DNA of 64,000 nucleotides, taken from NCBI GenBank assembly GCA_007570785.1, contig ML664175.1:8093081-8157080 (forward strand), written 5' to 3'. The notes beneath the pieces are model-generated. The model had not been told where the DNA came from and searched no databases. It was given only the letters and a program-made list of their open reading frames with translations. Positions 47,297-59,914 of the stretch are shown here, piece by piece (position 1 is the stretch's first letter; each line of letters starts with the position of its first letter). Source of the stretch: Antilocapra americana (lineage: Eukaryota > Chordata > Mammalia > Artiodactyla > Antilocapridae). Made by a program: the position numbers and the translations under genes.

Positions 47297-47412
47297 GATG
47301 GTAATTTTTTTTTCCATTTTATTTTTTTTAATTTAATTTTATTTTTTTAAATTTTCTTTACTTTATTGTGTTGGTTTCGCCATACAACGACACGAAACTG
47401 CCATGGGTCCAC
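47297..47412 (-). mobile_element. L1 3' end insertion, antisense
   Basis: T-rich left part (reverse A tail) then TTGTGTTGGTTTCGCCATAC and ACTGCCATGGGTCC, the reverse of an L1 3' end. No duplication was found. The open frame on the reverse strand here is L1 3' UTR, not a gene. Confidence 0.8.
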
Positions 47413-48015
47413 AGCTCTGCGATTTTCTCAGGCTGCCGGCTCCCTGATTAAAGTCTCTTTCTTGCCACAACATCTGGTCTCTCAGATTCATTGGCCTATT
47501 GTGCAGGAAGTAGAGCAAGTTTGTACTGGGTAACAGATTCATTGTGCACAGGGGCTGTAACTGTGTTTGTAGACAGTAACCCACCAGTCACACATTAGTT
47601 AGGTGTCGTTACTCTCTTTACTAGAAAGCCTAATTAATTAGCCTTTTGTGACCTTGAATTCCAAAAGAGTTGTGAGCTCACAGTAGGATTTGAATTTTTC
47701 ATGTCTGTTTAAGGGATCCCTTGGGTTTTCCTTGGCCAGTTTGGGGATAATGCATCCTTACTATGGATGTCCCAAGTATTGACAGCCACTTAGCTGGAGA
47801 AGGACAGGAGCGAGTTGCTAGTGGTGCAGAGAGATGATGAGAAAGCATGTTTCTCTCATTATATTTCCTTTTAGGAAAAATCACTGACATAAACGAAGAG
47901 TCAGCTTCTAGGTGGCTAACCAAACCTTCCAGAATAAGTAATAGAGGTTCTGAATGGAGCCAAAATGTACATTAATGAATGTACATGGACTCTAGAAAAA
48001 TGTTACAAATGAACC
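47413..48015. other. Unique stretch
   Basis: No gene or repeat recognised. Confidence 0.45.
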
Positions 48016-48325
48016 TGCTTGCAAAGCAGACAGACAGAGACACAAATACAAAACATATGGACACCAAGTGAGGAAAGGTGGGTGGGATAAATTGGGAGAC
48101 TGGGATTGACATATATACACATCAGTTATAAAACATATAACTAATGAGAACCTGCTATAGAGAACAGGGAACTCTACTCAGTGCTCTGCGGTGACCTAAA
48201 TGGAAGGGAAACCCAAAAAAGGGGGGAGATTTGTATAGCTGATTCACATTGCTGTAGAGCAGGAAATAACTTAACACTGGAAAGCAACTATACTCCAATA
48301 ACATTTTTTAAAAAAGAGCAAGGCT
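48016..48325 (+). repeat. Old L1 3' end
   Basis: GGTGGGATAAATTGGGAGAC, GAACAGGGAACTCTACTCAG, TATAGCTGATTCACATTGC and AGCAACTATACTCCAATAAC in L1 3' order. Confidence 0.85.
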
Positions 48326-48904
48326 GTTACAATGATAAGAAAAAGCTCTACTGGTTTCAGACACTATTAATTAGCACTGGGATCCTCAGGGCTCTCTGGC
48401 CCAAATGACAAAACTGACAAAAACAATCATTAAAAACAGAGGTTGTATAAATTTATAGGCTGTATAGTGGTATCACACTATATATGTAGAAGAATATGGT
48501 ATTGGGTTAATTTCTAAACAAGAGATACGGAATGAATTTTTATTATTTTATGTGACATTTTAATGTTACAGAAATATCCTGGAAACCAAGAGCTTTCCAG
48601 AAATCTCTGAGTTAGAAAGCTTTAGAATTCATGTCAGATCCTGTACTAAGTAGATCAAGAGGCAGACAGAGGGGAGAATGACAAATCCATCATTACACAC
48701 TCAAAAAGGCAAACTAACTTCCACTGCTTCAGAAACTCATTTATGAAGGCATCCTTCATACCATTTTTACTTTCTCTGCCATTGACACACTTCTTGATTA
48801 GTTAGAATGTCCTAAAAACATGTTCTATGGTCAGCTCTCAGATACCACTAAAGATGCCAACACTTATAAAAGTCGCCCTCAGGACAAACATTAGAGCAAA
48901 ATAT
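48326..48904. other. Unique stretch
   Basis: No gene recognised. Confidence 0.45.
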
Positions 48905-49290
48905 GTCTCACATGGACTTGGAGGACACTATGCTAAGTGAAATAAGTCAGCCAAAGAAAGACCAATTACTATATGATATCACTTACATGTGGAATTTTAA
49001 AAATACAAGTTACTGAACTTCACAAATAAGAAAGAGATAGATGCAGAGAACAAACTAGTGGTTACCAGTAGGGAAAAGGTAACAGAAAGGAGCCATAAAT
49101 GGGTAGGGGAGTTAGAGGTACAAACTGTTGGGTATAAAATAAATCACAAGGATATACTGTGCAACCCAGAGAATATAGTCAATATTTTATAATAACCATG
49201 AATGTACTATAACCTTTAAAATTGTAAATCATTATACTGTACACCTGTAACATATACTATTATACAGCAACTATACTTCAATAAGAAAGG
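48905..49290 (+). repeat. Old L1 3' end
   Basis: CACTATGCTAAGTGAAATAA, CACTTACATGTGGAATTTTA, TGGTTACCAGTAGGGAAAAG and GCAACTATACTTCAATAAG in L1 3' order; tail merges into GGAAAGAAGGAAGGAAGG. Confidence 0.85.
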
Positions 49291-49599
49291 AAAGAAGGAA
49301 GGAAGGGACGAAGTATGTGATAGACACTATGGTTGATGAAGCATATGTGCTAAAGTAATAATTGGGGCATTTATTTGTGTGAAGAGAATATGGGAATATA
49401 GGAGGCTTTCTGTCTTGTTTTTCTTTTACTGTTATTATAACTTTAATGTAAGTTTGAAAAGTTTTCCAAAATATTATGAAAAAAGTAATGAGGAATACTT
49501 TATGTCCAGGAGATCTCCAGGATATACGTCAGTGAAAAGTAAGGTGCAAGAATGGTGTGCTTTACGGTTAGCAATGATATTGTTCTCTGCGACTAGTGG
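49291..49599. other. Unique stretch
   Basis: No gene recognised; the open frame from 49379 runs into the BovB copy and is not a gene. Confidence 0.45.
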
Positions 49600-51133
49600 T
49601 CCAGACAACCACGATGGTGTGGTCACTCATCCAGACGAAGCGTCCTGGAGTGTGAGGTCAAGTGGCCCTTAGGAGACATTATCATTAACAAAGTTAGTGG
49701 AGGTGATGGAATTCTAGCTGAGCTATTTAAAATCCTAAAAGGTGATGTGGTCAAAGTGCTGCACTCAGGAAAATCAGCAGTGGCCACAGGACCAGAAAAT
49801 ATCAGTTTTCATTCCAATCCCAAAGAAAGGCAATGCCAAAGAATGTTCAAACTGAGGTACAACTCTGCTCATTCCACATGCTAGCAAGGTTATGCTCAAA
49901 ACCCTTCAAGTTAGACTTCAACAGTATGTGAACCAAGAACTTCCAGATGTTCAAGCTGGGTTTAGAAAAGGCAGAGGAATCAGAGATCAAATTGCCAACA
50001 TCCGTTGGATCATAGAGAAAGCAAGGGAGTTCCAGAAAAAAAATCATCTACTTCTGCTTCATTAACTACGAGAAAGCTTTGATTGTGTGAATCACAACAA
50101 ACTGTGGAAAATTCTTAAAGAGATGGGAATATCAAACCATATTACCTGTGTCCTGAGAAACCTGTATGCAGGTCAAGAAGCAACAGTTAGAACTGGATAT
50201 GGAACAACTGACTGGTTACAAATTGGGAAAAGAGTATGACAAGCTTGTATATTGTCACCCTGCTTATTTAATTTATATCAGAGTACATCATGTGAAATGC
50301 TGGGCTGGATAAAGCACAAGCTGGAATTAAGATTTGCCGGTGGAATATCAACAACCTCAGATGTGCAGAGGATACCACACTAACAGGAGAAAGAGAAGAG
50401 GAATTAAAGAACCTCTTGATGAGGGTGAAAGAGAAGAGTGAAAAAGCTGGCTTAAAACTCAACATTCTAAAAACTAAGATCATGGCATCTGGTCCTATCA
50501 CTTCATGGCAAATAGAAGGGGACAAATTAGGACCAGTGACAGATATTATTTTCTTGGGCTCCAAAAGCACTGGGCATTGTAACTGCGGTTATGAAATTTA
50601 AAAATGCTTGCTCCTTGGAAGAAAAGCAATGACAAACCTAGAAAATGTATTGAAAAGCAGAGACACTGCTTTGCCAACAAGGGTCTGTATAGTCAAAGCT
50701 GTGGTTTTTCCTGTGGTCATGTACAGATGTGAGAGTCGGACCAGAAAGAAGGCTGAGTGATGAAGAACTGATGCTTTCAAATTGTGGTGCTGGTGAAGAC
50801 TTTGAGAGTCCCTTGGACAGCAAGGAGATCAAACCAGTCAATCCTAAAACAAATCAATCCTGAATATTCATTGAAAGGACTGATGCTGAAGCTCTAATAC
50901 TTTGGCCACCTGATGTGAAGAGATGGTTCGCTGGAAAAGACCCTAATGCTGGGAAAGTGTCAGGGCAATAGGAGAAGGAGGCGACAGAGGATGAGATGGT
51001 TGGATGACATCACTGACTCAATGGCTGTGAGTTCGAGCAAACTCTGGGAGATAAGCTAAGGACAGGGAACCCTGGTGTGCTGCAGTTCATAGAGTTGCCA
51101 AGAGTCAGACACGACATAGCAACTGAACAACTG
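49600..51133 (+). mobile_element. BovB LINE, RT domain to 3' end
   Basis: Starts before the RT domain (CCAGACAACCACGATGGTGT) and ends at the 3' end (ACGACATAGCAACTGAAC). RT blocks are present but broken: the FINYEKAFD region and the active site read AGATGTGCAGAGGATACC, that is Cys-Ala-Glu-Asp in place of YADD. Frameshifts throughout, so inactive. Confidence 0.93.
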
Positions 51134-51324
51134 ATTAAAACAGAGACGTATTTGTCAGAATTCATGAATTGACAGTTATTTAAGAACAAACTATTGGTTC
51201 CCATTGGTGGTTTCCAGGACATCACCTTATTAATCTGAAAACTGGGAAGTTAAAGGAAAAAATCAAATGTTGATCCTGCCTTTCTCTATGAACTGTAGTT
51301 GAGATTTTAAAATGCTCTTCCACT
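51134..51324. other. Unique stretch
   Basis: Nothing recognised. Confidence 0.4.
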
Positions 51325-51455
51325 AATACATCCTGTGACTTGTGTAAGTTTCTTCACCTCTCTGAACCTTGTTATTTGTCTCTAGATGAAGATAATACCA
51401 CCTACCTCACAGTGATAATTAAGAACATTAAAGTATACAATGTATGTAATGTTTC
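51325..51455 (+). repeat. MIR SINE fossil
   Basis: CCTGTGACTTGTGTAAGTTT, TTCACCTCTCTGAACCTTG and TACCACCTACCTCACAGTGA follow MIR. Confidence 0.75.
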
Positions 51456-53055
51456 CTGTTCAGGGAGTTACCTTCTCTACAAAGAGACTGCTATACTCCT
51501 TAAGGACAATTAACCTTTAATGTACTTCTTTTGTATTCTCCAGTTCTTCAGCTTATCATTAAACTACCTACTCTAGGGCCTACTATATCTCAAGCACTTT
51601 GTTAGAGGTGAACTATAAAGGAGATTAAGACATTCTCCCTGACCCCAAAGAATTTTTAATCTGGTAAAACAACTACCTAGAAGATAGCTGGAGCTCATTA
51701 AATCCTTGTTGAATTAAACAGAAAATTTCAGACTGGTTTAGATTTCAAGAGACTGTCTCGTGGCTTTTTTCACACATGCTTCTTGTCTTACAAAAATAAA
51801 ATAGGAAGATAGCAGCAGTCTTTGTGCCAAATTACCAAAAAAATAATAATAAAAGAAAAACAAACAAAAAAACAATCACAACAAATCTACAAAAAGAACA
51901 GGTTTAATATTACTTAGATTTACAGGTAAAATTGTCTGAAGAATATATGTGTGTTTCAGTCTTACCTAGCCTGCCAGCAAATAGGCACCATTAAGCTATT
52001 CTGGTCATGTTAACTGTTCAGGACAAATGGGGCAAGAGTGAAGATTAATGAAGACAAATAGCATTTCAAACGACAAGATCTAATTCTAGGTAAGCTGCCC
52101 TAGAGATGACAGCTGAAATACACTCATACCCCAAAACTACACCCAACAGCAATTCATTATACGCATGAAATGAGGTGAGAATTATTGACCCCGGGTGTGC
52201 GCATTCCTCCTAGGAATCTCCTACAAGCAGGTGGAAAGCTGAATGTGAAAATGTATTCCACTCTGGGTAGAAAGCTTCTATTGTAAAATATATATATATA
52301 TATCAACAAGGCTAGTGCTCCATGAGAAACATGAGAAATCCTGAGTAACATTGATAGAAATGATTCCTTGGTTTAGTGTCTCCTGTTATAACCAGTTGTG
52401 GATTAATTTTTAATTACATACCTTTTCAGAAAGAATTACCAAATAAACACTGGGAAGAAAGGAAAACAAAAGAATGCAAAAACAAAGAATGGACAAATGC
52501 GCAATAACATTTTAAAGGTGCTGCAAATTGTTCAGCGAACTATCAATTGCAGTATGTATGCAAGCACGACCTGTAGCCATGCCTATGGTGACAAAACCAA
52601 CTTAAATTCTTATTGTTAGACCAATGTGTTTCAACATTTTCACAAGAATTCATACACTGAAAATGGAAATGTTTATACAACACTAGATTACAGGGACCAT
52701 TGGCCAGGAAATGCTATTGTCTGCCTCCTGCCCAGATGACCCATGACCTGTAGGGGTGGGCGTCCAAACACCGCTGTAATGTGTTCCTGCACATCACGCA
52801 CTGCTGTCTGCTACTCCTAGGCTAAGGGTTTTCAAATGACGGTCTCGTGGGCTCTGATAGCCAGTCCGAAGGATACTGGGTAGGTAGATCTCCATACGTT
52901 CAACCAGAAGCAATTTTACTTGTTTTTTGTTCTGTTAAAGAAAAAAATTCCACTGCAGAAAAATAATACATTGTTTTGAATACTATTTCTTTGGTTTCAA
53001 ATCAAGAGATTGAAATTTAAAATAAAAGCAAGTTAGGACTAGATGGTTCATTACA
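51456..53055. other. Unique stretch, no gene seen
   Basis: 1.6 kb of AT-rich sequence with a short AT run at about 52290-52302. Nothing else recognised. Confidence 0.45.
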
Positions 53056-53059
53056 GCAA

Positions 53060-53225
53060 GGTTTCTCAACCTGGTCTGTACAGTAGAGTCACTGAAGGAG
53101 GCTTTAAAAGCAATGAGACCAGAGCCTCAGTGATTCTGAATCATTCATGATTTACCTCAGACATCTACTACTGCTTAAAATCTCCCTTGGTGATTATCAT
53201 GCTTAGCCAGATTTGAGAAAAACTG
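53060..53225 (+). repeat. MER5A-like DNA transposon fossil
   Basis: GGTTTCTCAACCTGGTCTGT, GGAGGCTTTAAAAGCAATGA and CAGTGATTCTGAATCATTC fit MER5A (hAT-Charlie type). Confidence 0.65.
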
Positions 53226-53944
53226 AATTAGATACACCTACTGGCCAGGTAGAATAAATTCTATAATAGGAGTCATCTGAGACACAGATATGCTTGTTTA
53301 TTTTATTTGCCAGTTGCAAATTCTAATTGTCTTATTTATTCAATATAAGACAGTAATGATAACACTTATAGTTGGCTGTGGGTTTTCTAAACTAAGAAAT
53401 TTAACTGGGAAAAAGACAAAGTGGTCAATGATAGGACGAAGATTTGGAGGCAACAGTGTGAGAAAAGAGCCTAGTGATTTTGCTTTCATAAGAGGACAGA
53501 AAATCTTGAGTGCAACAAGACAAGACATAAACTGGGGAGGACTGGATATGCTGAGATTTCATTTTTATCTGTTTCTTCTTGGCATTCTCTCAGACCTCCA
53601 CCAGTGAAAGGCAAATGATTAAGGCCACTTAAAAATGGAAATAAAGGGAAAAGGCAGTACAAAGCTAGAAACTTTAAAAAGGAAAGAAAAAATGGAAGTC
53701 AAGGGAGGCAGGAAAGAGAAAATCTGAAGCGAAGATTTGATGCAGCTGTTTTGCTTTCTAGATGCCTTGAATTTCTGGTGAGAAAGAGAACCCAAGAATA
53801 AATATAAAGAAAATCTGTAAAACTTCTGAAAGAAGAGAAAAGTCATCTGTGACACTAGGTGCAAGAGACTATGTATGTGATCACTGTTATTTTTCACTGG
53901 AAAATAAACTTAAATCCAAAGCACTAATTTGCTGAAATAATTAA
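53226..53944. other. Unique stretch
   Basis: Contains an open frame of 105 codons (53290-53607, plus) without recognised motifs, start context or conservation evidence; not called as a gene. Confidence 0.45.
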
Positions 53945-54180
53945 AAGTGACCATTTACAAACACCTTCTATGGGCCAGCTATGCTGTTCAATATTTTTTA
54001 TAGATCATCTTTTATATGTGAATTTATTTATAATCAACATTTACATATACTAGCTCTAGTTTTTATTATTTAAATATCCTAAAAGGTATCCTTTGCATTT
54101 TATAAAAGAAGAAATTGGAGCTGAAGGAAGTTAGATATCAAGGCTTCATGATTAGAACTCAGGATGGAAGTTATTTGAGT
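53945..54180 (-). repeat. MIR-like fossil
   Basis: CTATGGGCCAGCTATGCTGT, GGTATCCTTTGCATTTTATA and AGAACTCAGGATGGAAG fit reverse MIR. Confidence 0.55.
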
Positions 54181-54985
54181 TGCATTGTTTGCGTCCAGTG
54201 TCTACTGTCTTTCCTCAGCACTTCACCATGCTTAGAAATTAAAGCATTTGACACAGCACTGAGTCAGTGGTAAACACATAAACATATATACTTTGGGAAC
54301 TGCAACAATAGGAAGAAAAAAAAATCAAGTTTTTTTTTTAATTCTCTTTAAAAATAAAAAGTTTGCTGTAAGAGGAATAAAAATATTATTTTAGAAAAAA
54401 TAAGTAAAATCTTAAGACCTGAACCCCAGAAATACAAAGATGGAGTAAAATTCTGACAAGGGAGGCAGAGATTAACTACTGCCAGATACTTTTCATTCAG
54501 GGGCAGGTAATGTTTACAAAAACCATGCGTAATGGATATGGAAATAAAAGGAATATAATATGTAGCAAATTAAAAAAAAACAACTCTTTTTAAAACAAGT
54601 TCCTTGCTGATTTTATTGAGGGGGAAAAGGAGAAAATTTTTGTATATTTTGTGTTTTAATAAACTACTAAAGACCATAAAACTACTGAAGACCAAGCTCC
54701 TGAAGATCACGAAACGACTAGAACAGGCAAGCATGTGTGTTCAGGGCTCCGAACACAGAAGAGGAAAACAGCATCAGAGCGGGTGAAATATGCCCCAGCC
54801 AACTCAGGAGAGTCTCACGTGGAAAAAGAGAATCTCAAGAAGGGAACTCAGAAAGAGATGAAAGAATTGAAAATGAAGATGTGCTTATAACACTGAGTGG
54901 GGGAGAAGAAGGAACACAGGCAGTTTCTCTAGGAAGGTGAAGACCATCTGACAAAGAAACAGAGAAATTGGTACTCCCTTTAGGG

Positions 54986-54988
<3 letters not shown>
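54181..54988. other. Unique stretch with short imperfect repeat
   Basis: No gene recognised. An imperfect tandem ACTACTAAAGACCATAAA / ACTACTGAAGACCAAG / CTCCTGAAGATCACGAA lies at 54663-54715. Confidence 0.45.

Positions 54989-55036
<48 letters not shown>
54989..55036. repeat. (AT)24 microsatellite
   Basis: Uninterrupted 48-nt dinucleotide repeat. Confidence 0.97.
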
Positions 55037-55038
<2 letters not shown>

Positions 55039-56085
55039 TGGTCGATTAGCAGAATGAGACAACTTTCTCAGAATGATGGAAATGCTTTTCTTTTTATCGT
55101 GTTTGCTGTAGCTATGTAACTGTGTATTTTAAAACATAAAATTTTCCACTTAAAATTGAACAATTTTAGTATCTGAAAATTATACCTCTTGAAGGTTGAC
55201 TTTAAAATCAGTTAGGAATGAAAGAAAGTGGACGTAAAATATTCAGAGCGAGACAAACTCATGTGAAGAACAGGCAGCTGTGGTACTGCCAGATTTAAAG
55301 GAAGGACATCTTCCAGGAAGAAATCAAAACACAGAACATGAGGTGGCACAGGTGGAAGGAGAAGAGTGGATCTGTAGAAAATCTTGAAGGACTAAACACC
55401 ATTATAAAGCAGAAAAAAAACCCCAATCAGAGTGATTCTCCTTTCTACCAAAAATATCATGTCATCCTAATACATGGGCGTGTACCTATCAACTGGCAGA
55501 CACACCAGGCCACTGGGGGCACATCACACTGGGGCCCATAGAAAGACAGGCTAAGGTGCACTTTTTATTTTTCACACATCGTGGATTTTCAACAGATAAG
55601 CAATACCTAGGTTAGAAGTTATTATGCATCTCATTTCTCAAAAAAGAAAATAAAGAAATAAAAGGAAAAATGATTCAAGCATACAACATGCTCCTACAAA
55701 GTATAAGAAATGCTGTTGTTGGGGGAGAGGAGAATTCAAAACAGGAGGGGAAAAAAACAGAAGTAGCTATATGGGGATCCAATAATACAAATGTTTATAT
55801 CAACTCAAAGAAACAGAACAGGTTTACTCAAGGGTAAAGTGACCCAGTAATATTAAGGATGAATTGGAAAAAAATAGACAGAAAAATATTGCTTTGCTGA
55901 CCTTGCTGTGGCAATGACTTTTCTTTTTCCCCTTCCCCAAAGATGATACATATAATATACAGAGTAAACCAATTTCTATGGTTTGAGAAAAATTTAAACC
56001 ATGAAGAACAAAAAATCTATGAAAACTGAATTAAAGGAGAAAATCCAAAGGTTTTAGGAAGCAAAATAGGTATTATAAGTCTCCA
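55037..56085. other. AT-rich unique stretch
   Basis: No gene recognised. Confidence 0.45.
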
Positions 56086-56890
56086 CCCAAAAACAAAAAT
56101 AGAACTACCATGTGACCCAAAAATACGACTACTGGGCATATACCCAGAGAAAAGCATAATTCAAAAAGACACATGCACCTCATTGTTAAATAAGGAACTA
56201 TTTACAGTAGACAGGAGATGGACGTAACCTAAATGTTCATCAACAGGAGAATGGATAAAGAAGACGTGGTCAGTCAGGCAGCTCAGTCACTCAGTCATGT
56301 CCAACTCTCTGTGACCCCACGGACTGTAGCACGCCAGGCTTCTCTGTCCATCACCAACTCCCGGAGCCTACTCAAACTCATGTCCATTGAGTCGGTGATG
56401 CCATACATATATACAATGGAATATTACTCAGCCATACAAAGGAACGAAATTGGGTGATTTGTAGAGATGTGGAAAGATCTAGAGACTGTTATACAGAGTG
56501 AACGAAGTAAATCAGAATGAGGAAAACAGGTACCAAGTATTAATGCATATATGTTGTATCTGAAAAAATTGGTGTAGACAGTCTTCTTTGCAAAACAGAA
56601 ACAGAGTCACAGACATAGAGAACAAATGTCTGAGTACCAAGGGAGAAACATAGGGGTGGGATAAACTGGGAGAAGGGAATTGACTTATATACACTACCAT
56701 GTATAAAATACGTAACTAATGAGAATCTACTGTATAGCAGAGGGAATCTACTCAGGGCTGTGGTGGCCTAAATGGGAAGGAAATCCAAAAGAGAGGAAAT
56801 ATGTGTATATATATAAATACATATGTAGCTGATTCACTTTGCTAAACAGCAGAAACTAACACCACATTGTAAAAGCAGCTATATTTCAAT
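56086..56890 (+). repeat. Old L1 3' part, with inserted BovB piece
   Basis: AACTACCATGTGACCCAAAA, CTGGGCATATACCCAGAGAA, TACAATGGAATATTACTCAG, GGGATAAACTGGGAGAAG and the end TATTTCAATAAAAAAA. A BovB 3' piece splits it at 56262-56404. Confidence 0.85.
56262..56404 (-). mobile_element. BovB 3' end inserted in old L1
   Basis: CAGTCACTCAGTCATGTCCA, CCAGGCTTCTCTGTCCATCA, GAGTCGGTGATGCCA. Left (AAGAAGACGTGG) and right (ACATATATACAATGG) flanks join in an intact L1. No clear target duplication. Confidence 0.88.
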
Positions 56891-57975
56891 AAAAAAAATT
56901 TTTAAGTCTCTACCCATTTAAGAGATGGCACATAAAGAATAAACCAAAGTAGAAAATTAGAGAAGATACATTAGACTGTTTGAACTTGAGACAAATAAAT
57001 TACAGAACATTACAGAGGAGTGAAATGTGAAGGGAATGTCTGTCAATCTAATAAATGGTATCCTATTCAGGATCCTGCAAAATAACCTTCACCAGAAAGA
57101 CTGTTGATGTGTTTATGTAATAGGTCAGCTTCTGTACATATCAAGGTTGGATAAGGAAAAAAATTAAAATCAGAGTGAACAGTAGTTCCTTGAAGTATAT
57201 GGACACTTGTGGAGCTTCAAGATTACTTCACAGAAAATATTTATCAGAACTGAAAATAGCATAAATACACATAATAAATGGAGGCAACTAGGCCCCACAA
57301 ATCCAATCACGGCTTATGCAGTGGCTGGCTCTCTCAAGAAATAACTATAAGATAAAAAAACCTTTCAGAGAGACAGAGATGAAAGGGCAAAAATCAAAAC
57401 TAAAAACAATTGCCTTGAAGAAACAAAATTGATGGAGGAGCTAAAGATGAAAATCAGCTGTTTTTGTAGTGGAAAAGAAATGGAAGTACATGAAGTAGAA
57501 AGAGAAATCTATTCATAGGGAATTTACTAGCTGATAGAAAATGATAACATGGTCCTGGTGCCCCTTTCATTCATATATATTAGTTGTGGACAGCTCCTAC
57601 CAACAGGACTCCTTATCTGACTATGCAAAACAGAGGTAGGTGGGAAAACACTTGGTAAAGGTAGGTAGTGAATGGCAGGCTGAGCAAAACCACTGTGGAG
57701 TAGCTCAGAGTTTCTGCATGATAAAAAGTAAATAAATAAACCCACAAGATAACAACTGTAGATTCTGATTCAGGGTCAGAATTTACTTGCCAGATTTGAA
57801 AGACCAGTAAAAAGATTTTTCACCAAAATGAAACATATTTCACACAAAAACAAGGCAACACAGAAGAATAAAAAAATACAACATGGTTGAGGATACAGCC
57901 TGAGAATTTAGAGAGACAGCAAAAGCATACAAGGAAATCTCAAAGGAGGTTTTCAATTTAAGATTTTAAACTCAT
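56891..57975. other. AT-rich unique stretch
   Basis: No gene or repeat recognised over 1.1 kb. Confidence 0.45.
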
Positions 57976-58075
57976 TAAAGAGATACTGAAGGCAATACAA
58001 AGGAACGTTAAAACTACCACACAACTACACTCATCTCACACGCAAGCAAAGTAATGCCCAAAATCCTCCAAGCCA

Positions 58076-59914
58076 AGTAAAGTTGCAGGATATAAAATCA
58101 ACACACAGAAATCCCTTGCATTCCTATACACTAACAATGAGAAAACAGAAAGAGAAATTAAGGAAACAATTCCATTCACCATCAAAACACAAAGAATAAA
58201 ATACTTAGGAGTATATCTACCTAAAGAAACAAAAGACTTATATATAGAAAACTATAAAACACTGGTGAAAGAAATCAAAGAGGACACAAATAGATGGAGA
58301 AATATACCGTGTTCATGGATCGGAAGAATCAATATAGCGAAAATGAGTATACTACCCAGAGCAATCTATAGATTCAATGCAATTCCTAACAAGCTACCAG
58401 AGATCTTTTTCAGAGAACTACAACAAAAAATTTCACAATTTGTATGGAAATACAAAAAAACTCCAATAGCCAAAGCAGTCTTGAGAAAGAAGAATGGAAC
58501 TGGAAGAATCAACCTGCCTGATTTTAGGCTATACTACAAAGCCACAGTCATTAAGACAGTATGGTACTGGCACAAAGACAGAAATATAGATCAATGGAAC
58601 AAAATAGAAAGCCCAGAGATAAATCCACACATCTATGGACACCTTATCTTTGACAAAGGAGGCAAGAATATACAATGGAGAAAAGACAATCTCTTTACAA
58701 GTGGCACAGGGAAAACTGGACAGCCACTTGTAAAAGAATGAAACTAGAACACTTTCTAACACCATACACTCTCCGACAAAACACTCTCTCTCCGACATAA
58801 ACCAAAGCAGGATCCTCTATGACCCACCTCCCAGAATATTGGAAATAAAAGCAAAGATAAACAAATGGGACCTAATTAAAATTAAAAGCTTCTGTACAAT
58901 AAAGGAAACTAAAAGCAAGGTGAAAAGGCAACCTTCAGAATGGGAGAAAATAATAGCAAATGAAGCAACCAACAAAGAATTAATCTCCAAAGGAGACATA
59001 AAAGTGGCTAACAAACACAAGAAAAGATGCTCAATTTCACTCATTATCAGAGAAATGCAAATCAAAACCATAATGAGGTACCACTTTACACTAGTCAGAA
59101 TGGGTGCCATCCAAAAGTCTACAAGCAATAAATGCTGGAGAGGATGTGGAGAAAAGGGAACCCTCTTACACTGTTGGTGGGAATGTAAACTAGTACAACC
59201 ACTATGGAGAACAATGTGGAGATTCCTTAAAAAACTGGAAATAGATCTGTCATATGACCCAGCAATCCCACTGCTGGGCATACACACCAAGAAAACCAGA
59301 ATTGAAAGAGACACGCGTGCCCCAGTGTTCATTGTGCATTGTTTACACTAGCCAGACATGGAAGCAACCTAGATGTCCATCGGCAGACGAATGGATAAGA
59401 AAGCTGTGGTACATATTCACAATGGAATATTACTCTGCCACTAAAAAGGATACATTTGAATCAGTTCTACTGAGGTGGATGAAACTGGAGCCTATTATAC
59501 AGGGTGAAGTAAGCCAGCAGGAAAAACAACAATCCAGTATACTAAGGCATATATATGGAATTTAGAAATATGGTAATGATAACCCTGTATGCGAGACAGA
59601 AAAAGAGACACAAATGTATAGAACAGTGTTTTGGACTCTATGAGAGAGGGCAAGGGTGGGATGATATGGGAGAAAGTCATTGAAACATATAAATTATTAT
59701 ATGAGAAATTAATCACCAGCCCAGGTTTGATGCTTGATACAAGGTGCTCAGGGCTGGTGCACCAGGATGACCCAGAGAGATGGAATTGGGAGGGAGGTAG
59801 TAGAGAGGTTCTGGAAGGGGAACACATGTATACCCATGGCGGATTCATGTCAATGTATGGCAAAACCAACACGATAATGTAAAGAAAAAAATAATAATAA
59901 AAAATAAATAAATA
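58076..59914 (+). mobile_element. Young L1 LINE nested in BovB
   Basis: 5'-truncated L1 of 1,839 bp with ORF2 C terminus, 3' UTR and A-rich tail, flanked by the 16-bp perfect duplication AAAATCCTCCAAGCCA (58060-58075 and 59915-59930). Same family as 15376-17475, starting at the equivalent of 15486. Compared with that copy it lacks roughly 85 nt around 58770 and roughly 95 nt around 58992. Confidence 0.96.
58265..59565 (+). pseudogene. L1 ORF2 C-terminal remnant
   Basis: Open segment 58265-58741 ([47 protein letters not shown]) is longer than the equivalent in the copy at 15.7 kb. A second open block (58839-59351) has IKSFCTIKE and the Cys-His set [18 protein letters not shown]; the last part continues in another frame to 59565 (MEYYSATKKD). 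Internal deletions and a frame change, plus the missing 5' end, make it inactive. Confidence 0.9.

Noticed and set aside
53290..53607. 105-codon plus-strand frame as a small gene
   Set aside because: No domain, weak context, AT-rich unique DNA; length is compatible with chance.
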